Shown: positions 33,781 to 47,735, numbered from the stretch's first letter. The stretch: 64,000 bases of DNA from Polydactylus sextarius (GCA_016801845.1 CM028908.1:23523047-23587046), one strand, 5' to 3'. Numbers and translations are program-made. Notes: generated from the letters alone by a model not told the origin.

Positions 33781-35339
33781 GGATACTGTTGAGATCATAC
33801 ATATACATGCAAGTAGTTATAACAGTTAAGGATGAATAAATTAAAACTGAAATAAATGGAATAAAATCAAGCATAGATAACAGCTCTCCCAGATCTATTG
33901 TTGAGGTTTAGTTATTTAGATGAAATAAATAATAAAAATATAGTAGTTTAAAATATTTGGAAATTCATGAAAATTCAAAAATCATTCATTAAAGTTGTAA
34001 GAAGAAAACACTGAATGTCCTGTTTTAGTTTGAGGTTTCTGTTTGCGCATCACTAGAAAATTCATGATCAATTCCACTGCCAGGAATTTACCCAGCAACT
34101 GTCTGTCATGCTGCGTTTCCACCCACCGAGAATGACCTGGATCAGTGATATGACAGTTTTTTCTAATGTGACAAAGAAACAGAGCTGAAGCTGATACCAA
34201 CCTAAAGTTAATCAATAGACTCAGCATGCATACGTGTCTGTGTTTTTTTGGTTTTGTGTATGTAACATGAAAGTGCTAGTAACGTGGGAGGTATACAGAA
34301 CTGAGTGGGCTTCTACTGATGACAACAACTGAAACCCAGTGAAGCAAGACTCTCTCTCTTACACACAAATGCATATGTAGCCTTTATTTGTTTCTATGTG
34401 TTTCACCACACATGTACGTATCTGTACTGTCCATGTACACTGTAAACACAGAGACATTCCCCCGCTGTATTTTCCAGCCTATCAAGCTTAGTCAGTGACT
34501 CAGACTGAAGTGAAGAAAACCACAGATTGAGGTTTTTTCAGTTTCAGCTCCAGGCTTCGCTGCTGAAAGATGGAGAAAATGAACAATCAGTGGTCTCCCT
34601 ATAATGTCTGCACAGGGACCACTGAGCGATGTGGCCAACCCCCGCTGTTTACAGAAGACTGATCGATGGCCCATGGAAAAGGCTTGAACTATTTCTGATG
34701 TGGGTTTTTAGGCGTTCAGCTCCATTTACTTCCACTTCAATCATCCGTCAGTCTGTATATTTTTGACCGGTGCCTTTAAAACGCAGTAAGCGGCAACAAG
34801 TAATTTTCCTGCTGCTTTCTGTAAACTGTTGCTGTAACAGTCAGGGTGCATGATGCATCATCACTATGAGCTTTCCTGGAAATACACACAACTGTACGGA
34901 GCAGTGGTACCATGGAACAACGTCTTTATTCGACATTCACTGCAGCTCAGTCCTCAAAGCATGAGGGTAACAACATAATTACTACTTAAAAAAAAAAAAA
35001 AAAAAGTTCTGCAAATTAAATGTAACAAAGAAAATTACACAATACACAAGGAATATGTCTGCCCACAGTGAACCTGATACCCATGGAGCATCTGTGGTCG
35101 ACCATCTGCTTCCCCCGTCGTCATTGGTCCGACACTATTTACATAATCATAATCATATATCCAGTCTGTACAGTGTGACCCTGCAAAGCATTTGAATTAA
35201 GTGACTTCCAGCTCATTATTATGTGGTACTTTTACCTAACGTGTGACCCTGGTGGAGCCTCGTTTTTATATCTATATGTTTTTGAAACTGCACCTCTCTC
35301 AGCATGTTGGTTTGTTTCATTGTCTTTGCATTGGAGGTT
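33781..35339. other. Unassigned non-coding DNA
   Basis: No gene supported. An 18-base A run lies at 34988-35005. Confidence 0.5.
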
Positions 35340-35597
35340 TTACTTTTACTTTTGGTTGGACGCATTGCCCGGATGGTTTACTCCGCAGATCAGCTGATCG
35401 TTCTGAAATTAACCAGCTTAGCGACCAGAACAGCTGATGTCCACGTTGACATCTGGAGGAGACTACAAAACAAAGAGACCTATGGAAAAGAAAAGATAAG
35501 CTACAATCACTTTATATTATCATGGTCATATCAAATAGGATGTCAGATAGACATGGCAGACCTAACAGCCCAGGGAGTTTCCAAAAAGTATTTCTGA
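35340..35597 (+). pseudogene. Possible LINE ORF fragment
   Basis: A frame open from 35304 to a TGA at 35595-35597 contains RMVYSADQLIVLKLT and, a few residues on, VHVDIWRRL. This resembles the VYS-x-DQL-x-x-L ... WRRL pattern near the start of several fish non-LTR retrotransposon ORFs. No endonuclease or RT motif follows, and the rest of the frame is unrecognisable. Could equally be chance. Confidence 0.25.
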
Positions 35598-35779
35598 TCT
35601 TATTAATGCAATGAAATAAATATAAGTGATACAACACACAAAAGGATCTGACTCTGAAGCTGTTAATGGTAAAAAAAAAAAAAGCTCTTTCAGAGGACGT
35701 ATTGTACATGGATCATAGTCGTCATAGGACTGCCCAATGCTGCAGCTGTTTAGTAGTCTGAAGTATATTATTCTTATAC

Positions 35780-35780
<1 letters not shown>

Positions 35781-35824
<44 letters not shown>
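35781..35824. repeat. (AC)22 microsatellite
   Basis: Forty-four uninterrupted bases of AC. Confidence 0.95.
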
Positions 35825-35825
<1 letters not shown>

Positions 35826-36209
35826 ATTTGTCACTATCAGTCACTTACATTCACATCTAAAACCTTGGGGAAAATAAGTGTAAAATCACAGCATTATCAG
35901 TAAATGTTAAAGACAAACACTTTTTTAGTTTATTAACTCAGTGTTCATTCAATGAATTTAATGATGATAAAATAAATTAGTTTTATTATTTCATATAGTT
36001 GACTCATACCAGGCTGTCCCAAATAGTGCTTGAATAGATGCAAATCAAGTTGCGTCCTACTAACTGTGGTTCTGCCGTTATAAGCCAAGAGTCAGTGACA
36101 CTTAACTACTCTCTGGTCTTTTTCTCTTAAGATTTCAATGCTGCTGAATGTCGTTTCTTGATGGTGGTGGTGGTGAAGATGTTGTAAATCCAACAGCAGC
36201 TGAAGCTCT

Positions 36210-36532
36210 TAAGCTACATCCACACGACAACGTTTTTAGGTCAATCTGCAAATGTTTTTTTTTTTTATCATTTTGGCCTTTCATCCACATGACACCGGCT
36301 TAGTCGCACCCTGAATTGACCTTTTTTGAAAACGGTTCACAGAGCAACACACTGTCCCTCACGTTGTCATGTAGACAGGCAAAACCTCCACCTATAGGCG
36401 TGGCATTCATATTATACTGTTTTAACCCAGTTTCCCGTTTCCCCTAAATGATTCATGTGTGGATGTGAAACTTTTTGGATCTGCAAAAAAAAAAAAAAAA
36501 TACCACAAACACTTTCGTGTGGACGTAGCCTT
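36210..36532. mobile_element. Short TIR element with TAAGGCTACGTCCACACG-type ends
   Basis: Left end TTAAGCTACATCCACACGAC then AACGTTTTT; reverse complement of right end TAAGGCTACGTCCACACGAA then AGTGTTTGT. The match is about 85 percent over 27 bases. Length about 323 bases with A and T runs inside (36257-36269, 36485-36500). Such AGGCTACG(T/C)(T/C)CACAC ends are common in fish hAT-derived MITEs; I see no clear 8 bp duplication. Confidence 0.7.
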
Positions 36533-37659
36533 AGTGAACAAGGCAAAAGATTATAATTACTTCTTGATAATTACATTAACCAATCAAACCTATGTGGATT
36601 TTAAAAGTCAGAGGAAATTTTTTCTTGTATCACCTGCAGTTCACTTCTAAAGAAGTTGGAGGACTCATAAAGCAAAGTTTTACTTTAGGTCTAAAAAAAA
36701 ACCCAGGGAGCTACTTTAAAAACAATACAACTTGATACCATCTTTCCAACGGCGCTTCCCTATACCTAGTAAACGCCTACACTTTGTAATGCAGAGTTTC
36801 TGTTATAAATTTGTGATCAAAACCCAAATCGAAAAACTCAAGTGATGTCACCTGAGTCATTTCATCAGACCTGAGAAACCTCCATCAAGGATCATACTTT
36901 GTCATTTCACAGGCAGAACACACCCCATGACTAATAAATTGATTTTGAAACGCAAGAATTGGTGAAGTACCCCTGAAAAAAAAGAGAGATTTCATCTTTC
37001 TGGTCATGTAGGCACAGTTTCAAATCGGGGTTTCCAGACATTAGTGTATGAAAAAGGGGCAGAACAGAATAGAGGGATGAGAGGAAACAGTATTGGGTGT
37101 AGCGATGTATTATATTATTCAAAAAGAATGACGTGACTAAAACTAGAAGTCTGTCTTTGCATATTAACGATAAATTGACTGGATACACTGAGCTGCACGT
37201 TAAATGACCTAAAACTAGTTTAGGTTGTTGAAGTAGCCTGGTAAGTAAAGGTATTATTGTCAGCCATGTGCATCAAAAATTATGTGTCACAGGAAGTGTT
37301 GCAGTTTCTATAGTGCAGGTTCAGACCCTCCAGTAAACAGACCTGTGACCCACTTTGGACCCAGAGTCTCAGTTCTAGAAACTACTCCTGAACAGTTTGA
37401 AAGATTGAGGTTTGAAGGGTTTTGAAGATGCAAAAAAAAAAAAAAAAACGGTTTGCATAAGTTTCTGTATGAATAGACTATACAGTGACTATACACACAA
37501 TGAGTATGTGTGTCTGTGTATGTGTGTGTGTGAATGTGTGTGTGTGTGGTTGCTTTATGAAGCATATATGAGGCGTCTTCGGCTGTAACATCTCTCAATA
37601 TGCGCTGGAAAATAAATGCTTACAGCCTGTAGGTGTAGATGTGTCGGTATCAGTCCTGT
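36533..37659. other. Unassigned non-coding DNA
   Basis: No gene supported. A 17-base A run at 37432-37448 and a TG patch at 37506-37549. Confidence 0.5.
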
Positions 37660-37760
37660 GATGAAACTAGGAGCCCACTTCTCACTGGGGAAATTCCACA
37701 GACCCACCTGTGACCCTGAATGTGGTGGGTGGTAGAGACAATATATGAATGGATAAAAAA
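37660..37760 (+). repeat. SINE/LINE-type 3-prime tail remnant
   Basis: ACCTGTGACCCTGAATGTGG, then GGTGGTAGAGACAATATATG and AATGGATA, follow the CCTGTGACCCTGAA...GGATAAGTGGT...GAATGAATGGATG ending shared by many fish retroposons. Short and diverged. Confidence 0.4.
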
Positions 37761-39690
37761 AACTTGCAGATGACAATACGTCAGAGGAGTTTTCTTTATT
37801 ATTACTATGCAAAACTCAATGAAGCAAAAACCACAAGACTTTTAAAGACAATGAGAAGATATGTGTCTTTTTTAGTGATGTAAAGTTACTCATGGGAAAT
37901 TCACATGTGTCAGAAACAAAACTCAAACTTAAAACCACAAAAATAAAAAAAAAACTCTATATATGCAACTGAGTTTCCTTCAGTCTGGAAATATCTTTCT
38001 TTATCTTTTTTCCTAAATATCTTGAGCATCAGTTTATAAACAGTTTCTCTTTAAACTTGTCGATTAAAGTTACGGTATTCTAAAAATCTTTTTTTTCTCA
38101 GGGTAGTTTTCTATGGATCTTTCAAAAAACTTGAAATAACTGTAGTGGCTTTTCAAAAAAAAAAAAGAAAACAATGGGAGCAGTTATATAGTTTGATGGC
38201 TGACAGGAGACGGGGGGTAAGACGGGGAAAGCTCTGATCTTCCAGTGTTTTCTGTGTTCATAGGACTCAGTCAGACACAGGGAGATCATACATCTTGTTA
38301 CACTGTAGGAGCACGAGCCTGTTGAAGGTTCAGAGAGCAGCGTAGACTGGACCCTGCAGTTGTGCTACATGCTAACTAAAAGAATTATGAGCTTTAATTA
38401 TTGATAAACACAGAGAAACCAACAGGGCAACAACAGCAAAGATCCTAGTCTTGATACTTTTCACTCATGTTGCCTGTTAAACAACATCCCACTGATTATT
38501 ACAAAGATTATTTTACTGTTATGTTTTCACGTCATCACTCTGCATATATTGTTTATTACTGTTTATTGTTGCCTTGATCTTTAACTTATTGCTCAATCAT
38601 TCAACTATTACATCTCTTTTTTTCCTTTTTTCTGAGTCTGATCTCAAACCACATCATTTTCCTACTGATTAAACCTAAACCGAAGCATGACATGTCAACA
38701 CATGACATAATCTTGACCTCACACAGGAATATGAGACCTGGACAAATCTGTGTCAACGATCGTTGCAGCGACAGCGGATCCTAAAATGATGTGCATCAGC
38801 AGACGCTTCTCCCGCCGAGAAATAAAGGCCTTGAAATACTTAAAATGTGCTTCCTCTCCCAGTGAGCATATGGTCATCGACACTGGTCAGGAGGTGTAAA
38901 AGAAAAAAAAAAGAAAAGGAGGGGTGTGATATAAATGTTTGAGCACCGCTGAAGCAATTCACAGTTTCCCGTCAGGACATTTGTCGCTCGTGCAGCTGTT
39001 AGATGAAGGAAAACTGACACGGATGTGTTTGGTATGACAAACAAAGTGACAACAAAATCCCGCTGCTGCTGCTGCTCTGACGTATAAACAACTTCCCGTT
39101 CAGTGTGAATATTAACAGCTGAGTGCTGATTCATCACACACTCACGCTTGCACAGCTTTCCTTGTTAGGACATTACAGTCTTCCATTCATTGTGCACAAC
39201 CAAGCCACTAAACCATAAGCTAACCTCAACTCAAACCTCAAAGTTTTGCTTTTTTTCTCTCCGAGAACTCACAAAAATATGTGAATGCGCTTTTTTAATG
39301 GCTCTTTAACACATATTTGAACTGTTCCCAGCATGCCTGTGTGTATGTTTGTAACACAGGAGCCTGTGGTATGACAGAGATACTGTATGTGAGTTAACGT
39401 TTAAGTTGTTTTTGTTTCAATGTCTTGGAATAAAGAGCAAGAAAAATCTTTTATATTTTATTTAATATTGTCTGAAACCGCCAAAATGTATAAGATTAAG
39501 ATGAAATTGATTTTTTATCCAAAAATACTTTTCTATCTTTTCACACAAATTTATTCAACCCCGTAGTTGCTTTTGTTACTTTCTCTGTATGTGTTCTTCA
39601 GTTCTTCATGTACATTCATTTTCTCTATTTGTACTCTTTCAGCATAATCCTCAGTTCCAAGTACGTCCTGTTTTTCAGTGTTTTGGGAAC
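37761..39690. other. Unassigned non-coding DNA
   Basis: No gene supported. Several short A runs and one (CTG)4-like patch near 39064. Confidence 0.5.
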
Positions 39691-39700
39691 TGTTTTGCTC

Positions 39701-39850
39701 CACGTGGCCCCAGCTCTCCCTCCTCAGCTCCTCACTGGCCGAGAGTGGAGCTTCCTCAATTGCTCATTGGTTGAGTGAGGGGGCTGTCTTCAGCTCCATT
39801 GGCTGGAGGGAAACATTTAAAACTCGCCCACTGCTCTCTCCTCACATGTA
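39701..39850 (+). promoter_or_regulatory. Promoter-like block with E-box, two CCAAT boxes and TATA-like word
   Basis: CACGTG at 39701-39706, inverted CCAAT boxes at 39766-39770 and 39798-39802 (32 bases apart), and TTTAAAA at 39816-39822, with a likely start region near 39848. It is locally GC-richer than its surroundings. The first downstream ATGs (39865, 39871) open a short frame through a GT-rich repeat with no recognisable product. If real, it could drive a transcript whose coding exons lie outside the window. Confidence 0.3.
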
Positions 39851-42800
39851 GCAGCACACTTAACATGCAGATGCGAACACTTTGTACAGTGTGTGTGCAT
39901 GTGTGTGTGTGTGTGCATGTGTGTGTGTTTGTGTGTTTCTTGGAAGAGTTCCTGTCTTCTAGCTACTCAGAGTTCAACAGGTGGTCCCAACTGGCTGAAG
40001 GCTTCAGCCACTGTTTACATCAACGCCAATAATCTGATTTTAAACCAACATCAACCTCATTATGAGCATTTCCAACTATAAACACGTCATCCAGGATGCA
40101 TCTGTAGTTTGCAGAATTGTTTTGGTTTAGCCAAAGTGTCCTTTCCCATGATGAGGCATCGTGCAGGAGTTCAGTCTTTAACGCAACATGTTGAACTGTA
40201 TGTTCACTTTGCATTGCGTTCACACTTTTACATATTTGTTTGTGTACAGAGTAAACAAAACATCACATCTCGGCGGCGGTGGCTGCATCACGTGCCTCAC
40301 GTGTGCGTGCAACATCTTGGATTTCATGTCAGTGTCCAAGTTAACAGCGTTTTTATTATTAACGTCCATTATCAAATGTAAACTCAATGTGGAAGAATTA
40401 GAAGTGATATGTGGCAGCACTGCAGCAGCCTCACAGGCAGTGTGGACACATTTACAAACCAGATAGCACACACAGGCTGACAGTGTGTACATAGAAAATA
40501 CATAGAGGGGCTGGTTGTCTTTTCTTGTGATTTAATGCTAAGCTACCTTCATTTTTATTGTCATTAGATATACCTGAGGAATCCAGCTGTTCATTAACAC
40601 AAAGTTTTCCCCCCACATTTTTTAGGGAAAACACTTACTTCTCCAAACAGACCTGAGTTTTGCACGTGGACACCAAATATGACTTTTCCTGCTCATGACA
40701 AGTTGAGGAGCAGCGGCCTCATCCTGCGCTGCTGTAGGTTTTACAACCACGACCAACCACAGTGAGCAAAGTTGATTTTCTTGAATGTCCTGTGAACAAG
40801 AAACGCATGTTTTCTATAACTGCTGTAAAGGGGCCTGCAAGAAACCTGATATCACCTACTGGCTTCCTCCTGCAGAACACCGATTAACTCTCCATGTATG
40901 CGAGCATCCAGGTTTCTAATTGGTCTAGAGTGCACACTTTAAAACACTGTGTTTTAATAGAAACATAAGGTTGCCCCTAGAAGTCCAACAAGGTTATTTT
41001 CACTTCAAAACATTTCATTTATTTCAGAGGAATTAAAACAAACATGCTACAGAAAAACTATAAGGCGCAGGTATTTATAGTATCAGGTTGCTACAGTGCA
41101 TACAGTCTGGTTATTTAAACACATATCCATACATATGTCTCACATATCCAGTTTGAACACTTGTGACAACAGCTTAGAGGTAGAAAAAACCGAATAGAAA
41201 AAAAGGAACAGGAGAAAACATGTGAAGAAGAGAAGAAAGAGGAAATCTATTGTCATCTTTTCTTGCTTTGCCCCCCCAACCCTGCCCTTACACCTTCACC
41301 CCCATGCACCCCCCAACATCTCCTGTCAGCCCTATTGTCCTCCATCATAATGGAGGCTGTTTGATCATCTTAAAAACTGCTGATTACCAGTCAGGATGCT
41401 TTTTCAAGGTCCGACCTCAAAACAGGCTCCACAATACAGAACAGAGAGGGAGTTCCTCTCAACAGTTTGGGCCCCCTCAGATTATAAAGGCCATAGCCTT
41501 AAGGTCCCCCCCACCCTCCTACCCCAAAACCATACCATACCTACCCCAAAAAACACATTGGAAATGCCATGCCGCTGCACAGCATTGTGGTTATGAGTGG
41601 CGGGGCAGGGGGGGTGGTGTCTGAAGAGTTGGGACACATACCAGGAAAATATGGCTGCTTCTTGGAAAGAAAAGAAGTGCACATGTTGGATTTCTCCTCA
41701 AAAAGAAGCACGCTTGTTTGTTTTCCTTTAAGTGTTGACGTGTGTGTGTGTGTGGCCCACAAGCTGGCGCAGTAACACAATGACACAGGAAACAGGTTGA
41801 TCAATTTATTAAAAAATATTGTAAATTATGAATTAGATTTTCATTGTGCAAGTATTTCTTTTTTTCAGAGGTTATGTACTGGTTTCACATTTCACAAATT
41901 ACTTGGACAGTGTAGAGATTAGTGACAGGGGGTTACAGTTACAGTATGTAGTTTTGCTCCTGCAGGAGTTTTCAGTTTCAGTGAAATAAGCGAAATATTG
42001 ACAAACTGAAAACTGGAGCTTGCGAGTTGCAAAAATCTGGTGAAATGTTCCTCAGAATGTTTATCAGACACTGAGAAGCACCACAGGATTGTTTTGGTCT
42101 TTAAAAAGCATGTGTTTAGTGTAGGTCACTGATTTCCTACAATATCTTCTGATGCAGACACAGATCACACTTCCTGTGTCAGCTGCCAGACTTCCCGCTC
42201 CACAGCAGAAGTTAATGCAATGTTGTGGGTCAGACCAACATAATAAAAAAAAAAAGTTAAATGTGAGTTTTAAAGGCCAAAGGATTAAATAGGGATGACA
42301 GGAGGCTGCTGGTTGGAGAGAGGTGTGATGGCAACGTGATGGAGGTTAAAGGAAAGGTTAAGGGGAATACAAAACTGAAAACTGCTAAAGGAATAACTGA
42401 TTTAAAGAGGGAGAGCTACCACAGGACAGGCTGAACTGTGTGGTGGTGGTGATGAATGAAGCTGCTGAGTCTAATGAGTCACAGGTAAGAGCAGCTGAGC
42501 TCAGATCAGTTGTAACAGAGCTGATACATTCAGATCCATGCATTCAGAAACACAAACTGACTTCATGTAAAGCATACTGAGTTTTTTTTTTTTTTTTTTG
42601 CGCTACTGGCCACACACCGTCCTCCTCTCAGGATCCCACATTGCTCAGCTCACTGGGCCTCATTTCAAAACCTGGGCCTCCTCCTCCACCCTGACTCCCC
42701 CACTGACTCGCCTCTTAAGGAAAACGTGACAGGTTCCTGCAGGACGCTGTTCGAATCACCTCAGCTCAGGAACCAGGACTCAGTGTGGGAAAATCTCCTC

Positions 42801-43790
42801 AGCAGGAACGATGCATGCTGACAACTGAGGTGTAATTTATACTTTGAACAAAATTACAAACTGCTGTAGGCGACTGAAAGACCTTTTTTTTTTCTTAGTG
42901 TTGTTCTTAGAAGGAATGTTGAAGGAAAAAAAAAGAAAACCACCTCCAGTGTTTCCTCAAACTACAGAGATTAGTGGGCGGGCTTCCCGCTAATCTCAAC
43001 CACCTGTGGTCCAATCAACAATCAGGCAACATGACTGTTACTGTGCAAGTTTAAAAAATTACAGCACTGAACGACGAATCACAAAAAAGGACATGTTCCT
43101 GCATTAAAAATAGATTTTGTACTGTTTTGTGATCATTTGTTCTGGTTGTTTTCTGCAAATATCACAAAGTTAACAGGCTGAATGATAAATGTTAAAGGAA
43201 AAAATCACATAACTAGATGATTAGTTTAATATTTTTAATGACCTTTGACCCTCATGACATGGACCAACTCAAACAAACAGTTTAAAGTGGATTATCCACT
43301 TCCATCATAATAGTGAACATATGACTTGACATATGACAAAATGTCTTCACTCTGACAAGTTTGGTAACATGCAGTTCACTGTACTTACCACCATGATGTC
43401 ACTGTCAACATATGTCTTCATAGGGGAAGAGGAGGGACCAGTGATGTCTTTTCAAACTTTTGAAAATGGCCACCAACGAAGAAGAAGTAGTTGGCACCGT
43501 CCATGGGAGAATAATGTCCATGTCACATGACTCAGGTCTCACACACAAAAGAACAGCAAGATCCAACACAGACCTGTTGACATTCACGCACTACATGTGA
43601 TGATATAGATATTTTTCTAAACTGAGATTGATATGATCAAGCATGTCAGTGACAGAAAGCTGCTCTAGAGTCTGTTCTGTTGTATGATACGTCAAAGTTT
43701 GTGTCCAATTTTTTGGATTTTTATCATAATGTCTGAAATTTCCATTACACACAAACACACGTTGTATGTGTGTATCCACAGTGCGTTGTT
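39851..43790. other. Unassigned non-coding DNA
   Basis: No gene supported. Contains a GT patch (39890-39933), a C-rich stretch (41270-41345), a G-rich patch (41602-41614), an exact 12 bp inverted repeat (AGTTTTCAGTTT at 41967-41978 and its complement at 42003-42014), and T runs (42583-42599, 42884). Overlapping open frames at 40109-40492 and 41250-41804 run on both strands and have no recognisable domain. Confidence 0.45.
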
Positions 43791-43792
43791 CT

Positions 43793-44010
43793 CCCTGTAA
43801 TTTTGCAAGCTTGTTGGGGAAAATTCATGCATGCACACACACACACACACACACACATTTTATGTCTATAAACCCACTGTCAGCCTCTATAATTTTATAG
43901 GCAGTTAGCAAAGAGCAGGACACACACACACTTGATCCCCTCAGTCCTGAAAGTCGTCCCTGTAATTTTATAGTGTGATATTAAATTTATAAACACACAC
44001 ACACACACAA
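43793..44010. repeat. Degenerate repeat block with three CA arrays
   Basis: The words CCCTGTAATTTTGC (43794), CCTCTATAATTTTATAGG (43886) and CCCTGTAATTTTATAG (43959) recur at spacings of about 92 and 73 bases. Each stands near a CA array (43834-43857, 43920-43930, 43995-44009), which suggests a diverged tandem of a unit that includes the CA tract. Confidence 0.5.
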
Positions 44011-47000
44011 CAGAGAGGACTTGAGCAACAAAAGCTCTTCTCAGACTTTTGTACAAACTCAGGAATGTCTGATAATTAGACACTGTATGCTGTGTGTAGA
44101 TCCAGACATATATTGGTAGTGTGATAGTGTGAGTGGGAAGTTGAATAACTGTTGTAAAAACTTTATTCAAACAGGCCACACAAAGCAGAAACAAACAGCA
44201 TGTCATGAGGTTTATCTTTTAGTCCTTAACAGACAGTTAGTGGGAAAAACCCTTTTCACAATAAACAAAACACTAGTTCTCTTCCATGATGCTGCAGAGT
44301 GAAGAACAGGCAGGCTGTCAGTGCCCAACAACCTTTTATACCATATCACCTGCTGCCTCCAGCCAATCAGAGGAGTTAGACCCAGGTAGCGTCAATCTCC
44401 GTCTACTGAGAGCTGCAGGTTTTCAATCAGACAAAACACATGAGACCTACAAAAACTTTCTAGCCTTTTAAAGTCTGACAGATGAAACACTGATGTTAGA
44501 AACCCAGTAAAAAAAAAAGCCACAATATAAAGGCAATGAACTCTATCTTTGTTGTTTTTTCTTCTCTTTATAAACTTTGCTTCTTATTCTAGGGCTTGTT
44601 TCAGAAAGCCTCAGAGTCTAAGACAACTAACCTTTCACTAAACCTGCTCCCTGAAACGGGCCCCAAATAACTGGAAAACAGTAAACAAAATATAGAAAGA
44701 CACCAGAGCGTGACGAGGACAGGAAGTCTTCAACTCTCTTGGGATTCTCAGAGCTACTTTACATCATTTCTTTTTCTCATTCTTTTGGGAAACTTCGTCT
44801 CAAGTCTCTAAAATTATTAATAAAGAAACTGAATCTGGAGAAACAAGTGTAGCATGAAAAGTCACTTCTGAATTCTCTTGGTTTGATGGACATCTGTTGG
44901 TTCTCATATGAATATTAGTTTCCCCATTTCCAGAACCTGTGAAATTTAGATACAATACTACATCTGTGTGGGAAAATGTTTGACCTACATCACCTTTGAT
45001 GTAGTTCTGATTCTTGAGAAGAAGAAGAAGAGAAAAAAGAAGAAAAGGAAGATGTCCAAGGCAACAGGTTGTGTTTCTTCTTCTACTTCAAAGTTTTCCC
45101 AACTTTATTTTGTTTGGCTGCCTACTACCTCTACTCTGTTTAGTTAACTTGCACCAAATCAGTTGATGGAATGGAAACATGCCTTATTTAATTTGAGACA
45201 TTTCATGTTAACTTCACAACAACAATTGAGCTTCCCCACACTTAACTCCTGCAGACCTACGCTCCTGTACTTCACATGCTCAACTTAAAATGTCATCACC
45301 GTCATCTGTTAGAGCAGCTCCCATAACAGGGCTGTCAGCTGGAGACTGGATGTGTCTCTATGTGTCTCCAGTCTCTGCTTACACCAGTTAGTTTTATAGT
45401 TTGGTTGATAGTTTAAGTCTTGACACTGTAGAATTTAAAGCCTTGATTCATGGTTTTCTGACCTGAAGCGTTGAGTCTTTGGGGTAAGCTCTTAAAAAAG
45501 CAACCATTAAAATCTATTAGAAACATGTCGTCATTAGAGTTTCCCCCAGATGACTTAAGCCTCATACAAATGGATAAGAGGTAGTTGTTGTTCCGTGATT
45601 GTTCCTGAGATAACTTTAAGTTACAATCCTTTTCTGAAGCTCCTGTGAACCCTAACAAGGTCCATGAGGGGGATTTAATGATCATCTTAGCTGCAAGATA
45701 CTTGTAGGCAAACAGAGACCTCATCAAATTTTTCACTACAGCCATAACCAAGTGTCGTTAAACAGTTTTTTTCAACGACGTCAACATGGAAAATTACCAC
45801 AACGAGTACTTATAAAAGTCAGAAACAGAAAAAGCTGCATCTCCACAGGAGGTTTTTTTTAGGATCAGAGGTCGGTGCTCTGTGGCTGAATGGACTGTTC
45901 CAGCTCGGAGGACGAACAGGACCCTATTGTGTCCTGGAAGTGGATCCTCAAAAGACCTTTGACCTGTCAAGGATTTAAGATCATTAGCTAGTGACCTCCC
46001 CTCCCCCTGCTCCAATACCCTCAACACCTAACTCACCCTTTCACCCCCAAATCTCCCAACGCTCCCCCATCCCACCACTCCCTAACCCCCTGAGGTCGGC
46101 TTAAGTCCTAATAGTGAAGTGATTGAAGATAGAGACTGTGTCCACAGTAGATTAGCTATTCAGAGTCAGGAATTCAGATTGTGTTCAAACTCAATTCTAA
46201 TGAGAGAACTGGTGACACAGGAAAAAACATGTATAAATTATGTGGTGTGCAAACAAGTGACTTCAGTTGCTCTAACGTGCTACGAGAGGCCCCATCAGTT
46301 GAAACAAGCAGATACCAGATGTTGGTTGTCGGTTGAAAAGAGGACAAAGGATTGATTCTGCCATTTTTCCATCATTCAGATGTTTCTCTATGCAGAGCTA
46401 GACCATGTTTCTCTCCATCTGGTCCAGCAAAACCACCAGCACCAATACTTGATTGCAGTTCACTGTCCTGTCTTTACAACTTACAACATACCTGGTCTTC
46501 AAATCTGATACTGATCTAAACCTGTTACGGTGTCGCCACAGAAGATCTGTGAGAAACTGTCTACAGGCACAAATTTAAAAGACAAAGCTAATTCTAAGAT
46601 TTACAAATTCCCAGTGGGCACAAAATTTCACACAATGCTGCAAGACGCCTTCAAGTATAGCTGTTAAAGATGACACTTACAGTATGTTTAGAAAAGACCT
46701 TTGACAGGATCCTGTCTCTGAGCTCTGCAGACGGTTCCTTCCACCTAACAGTTTGGTTTTTGCTTGCGTGTCAATCATGTCCAATTAACTGAGTTTATTA
46801 CAGTCTGGGCTGCAACTAAGGTGTAGATGTAACTTAAGGATTAAGAGAAAGACTAATCACTCAAAACTAGAGGTTTTCCATCTTTGTTTGGATGGAAAAC
46901 CATTGCTATAACTGTTGACAAAGGTCTAATGACCCAAATATTGTTTTGATAAGGTGATGTGTTGGTCTGGTCACCTCTTTCACTACAGCTCTTCTTGCAT

Positions 47001-47170
47001 TCACACACTTTTCTCCAAGTTCTGATGTTAAAACCTGATTTGAACCTTTATGTTTCTGCCGAAGAAGTGAACTCTCACACAGAAAACAAAACATCCACTT
47101 TTTCTGTTTTTTTTTTTTTTGCACTGTTTTTGTTTTCTCACCCTCCTACTGCTTCTAACTTCCCTCATTC
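44011..47170. other. Unassigned non-coding DNA
   Basis: No gene supported. A C-rich stretch at 45995-46092 could be a weak i-motif/G-quadruplex region. A 112-codon open frame on the minus strand (45413-45751) has no recognisable domain. Confidence 0.45.
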
Positions 47171-47174
47171 ACAC

Positions 47175-47704
47175 TTTCACAAACACACACACACACACCT
47201 CTCTTATATCCACTCTGTGTTTTGTAAGTATAAGTAAAAGTTATGTGTGCATCTGTCGCCTCCATTCGTCTTGCTGTCAGGCAGAAAGGATCCCACTGTT
47301 TATGTGTGTGTGCGTGTGTGCGCACGCATGACACGACTGACCCAACACACACACGCACACACACACACCTGTTATCATGCTGTGTGTAAACGCACTGTCC
47401 CACAAACACCAGTAACCTGAATGTGACTCCTCACCTGTCCTCTGCTTGTGTCCCACAAATCACAGCCCGTCAGACTCACTTCTCTTTCTCTGTCTATTTA
47501 TATAAAACCTTTCTGAGATGGAAACACGCTGCGAAAATCCAGGTGTCCTGCACCATCACTGTCAGTCACTACACCAGTATAGATGTTGATTATCACGTCT
47601 TGTACTTTGCACACTGATCTTTGAGTCTGAGTTTTTGCAGGTTTTGTGAGTCTGTTTCAGTAAAGTGAAGCCTCCTTGTCTGGTCATAAGTGTGTCATTG
47701 TGTT

Positions 47705-47735
<31 letters not shown>

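Noticed and set aside
30644..35005. 18-base A runs (30644-30661, 34988-35005) considered as retrogene tails
   Set aside because: No intronless gene-like body or target duplication is visible upstream of either.
40109..40492. Overlapping open frames on both strands
   Set aside because: Several frames are open at once, none has a known motif, and the area downstream of the promoter-like block shows no consistent exon structure.
42745..42760. TGTTCGAATCACC, resembling a tRNA B box
   Set aside because: No A box, no cloverleaf arms and no terminator at the right distance.
45413..45751. 112-codon minus-strand frame in AT-rich DNA
   Set aside because: Looks superficially protein-like but I recognise no family, and no splice or promoter context supports it.
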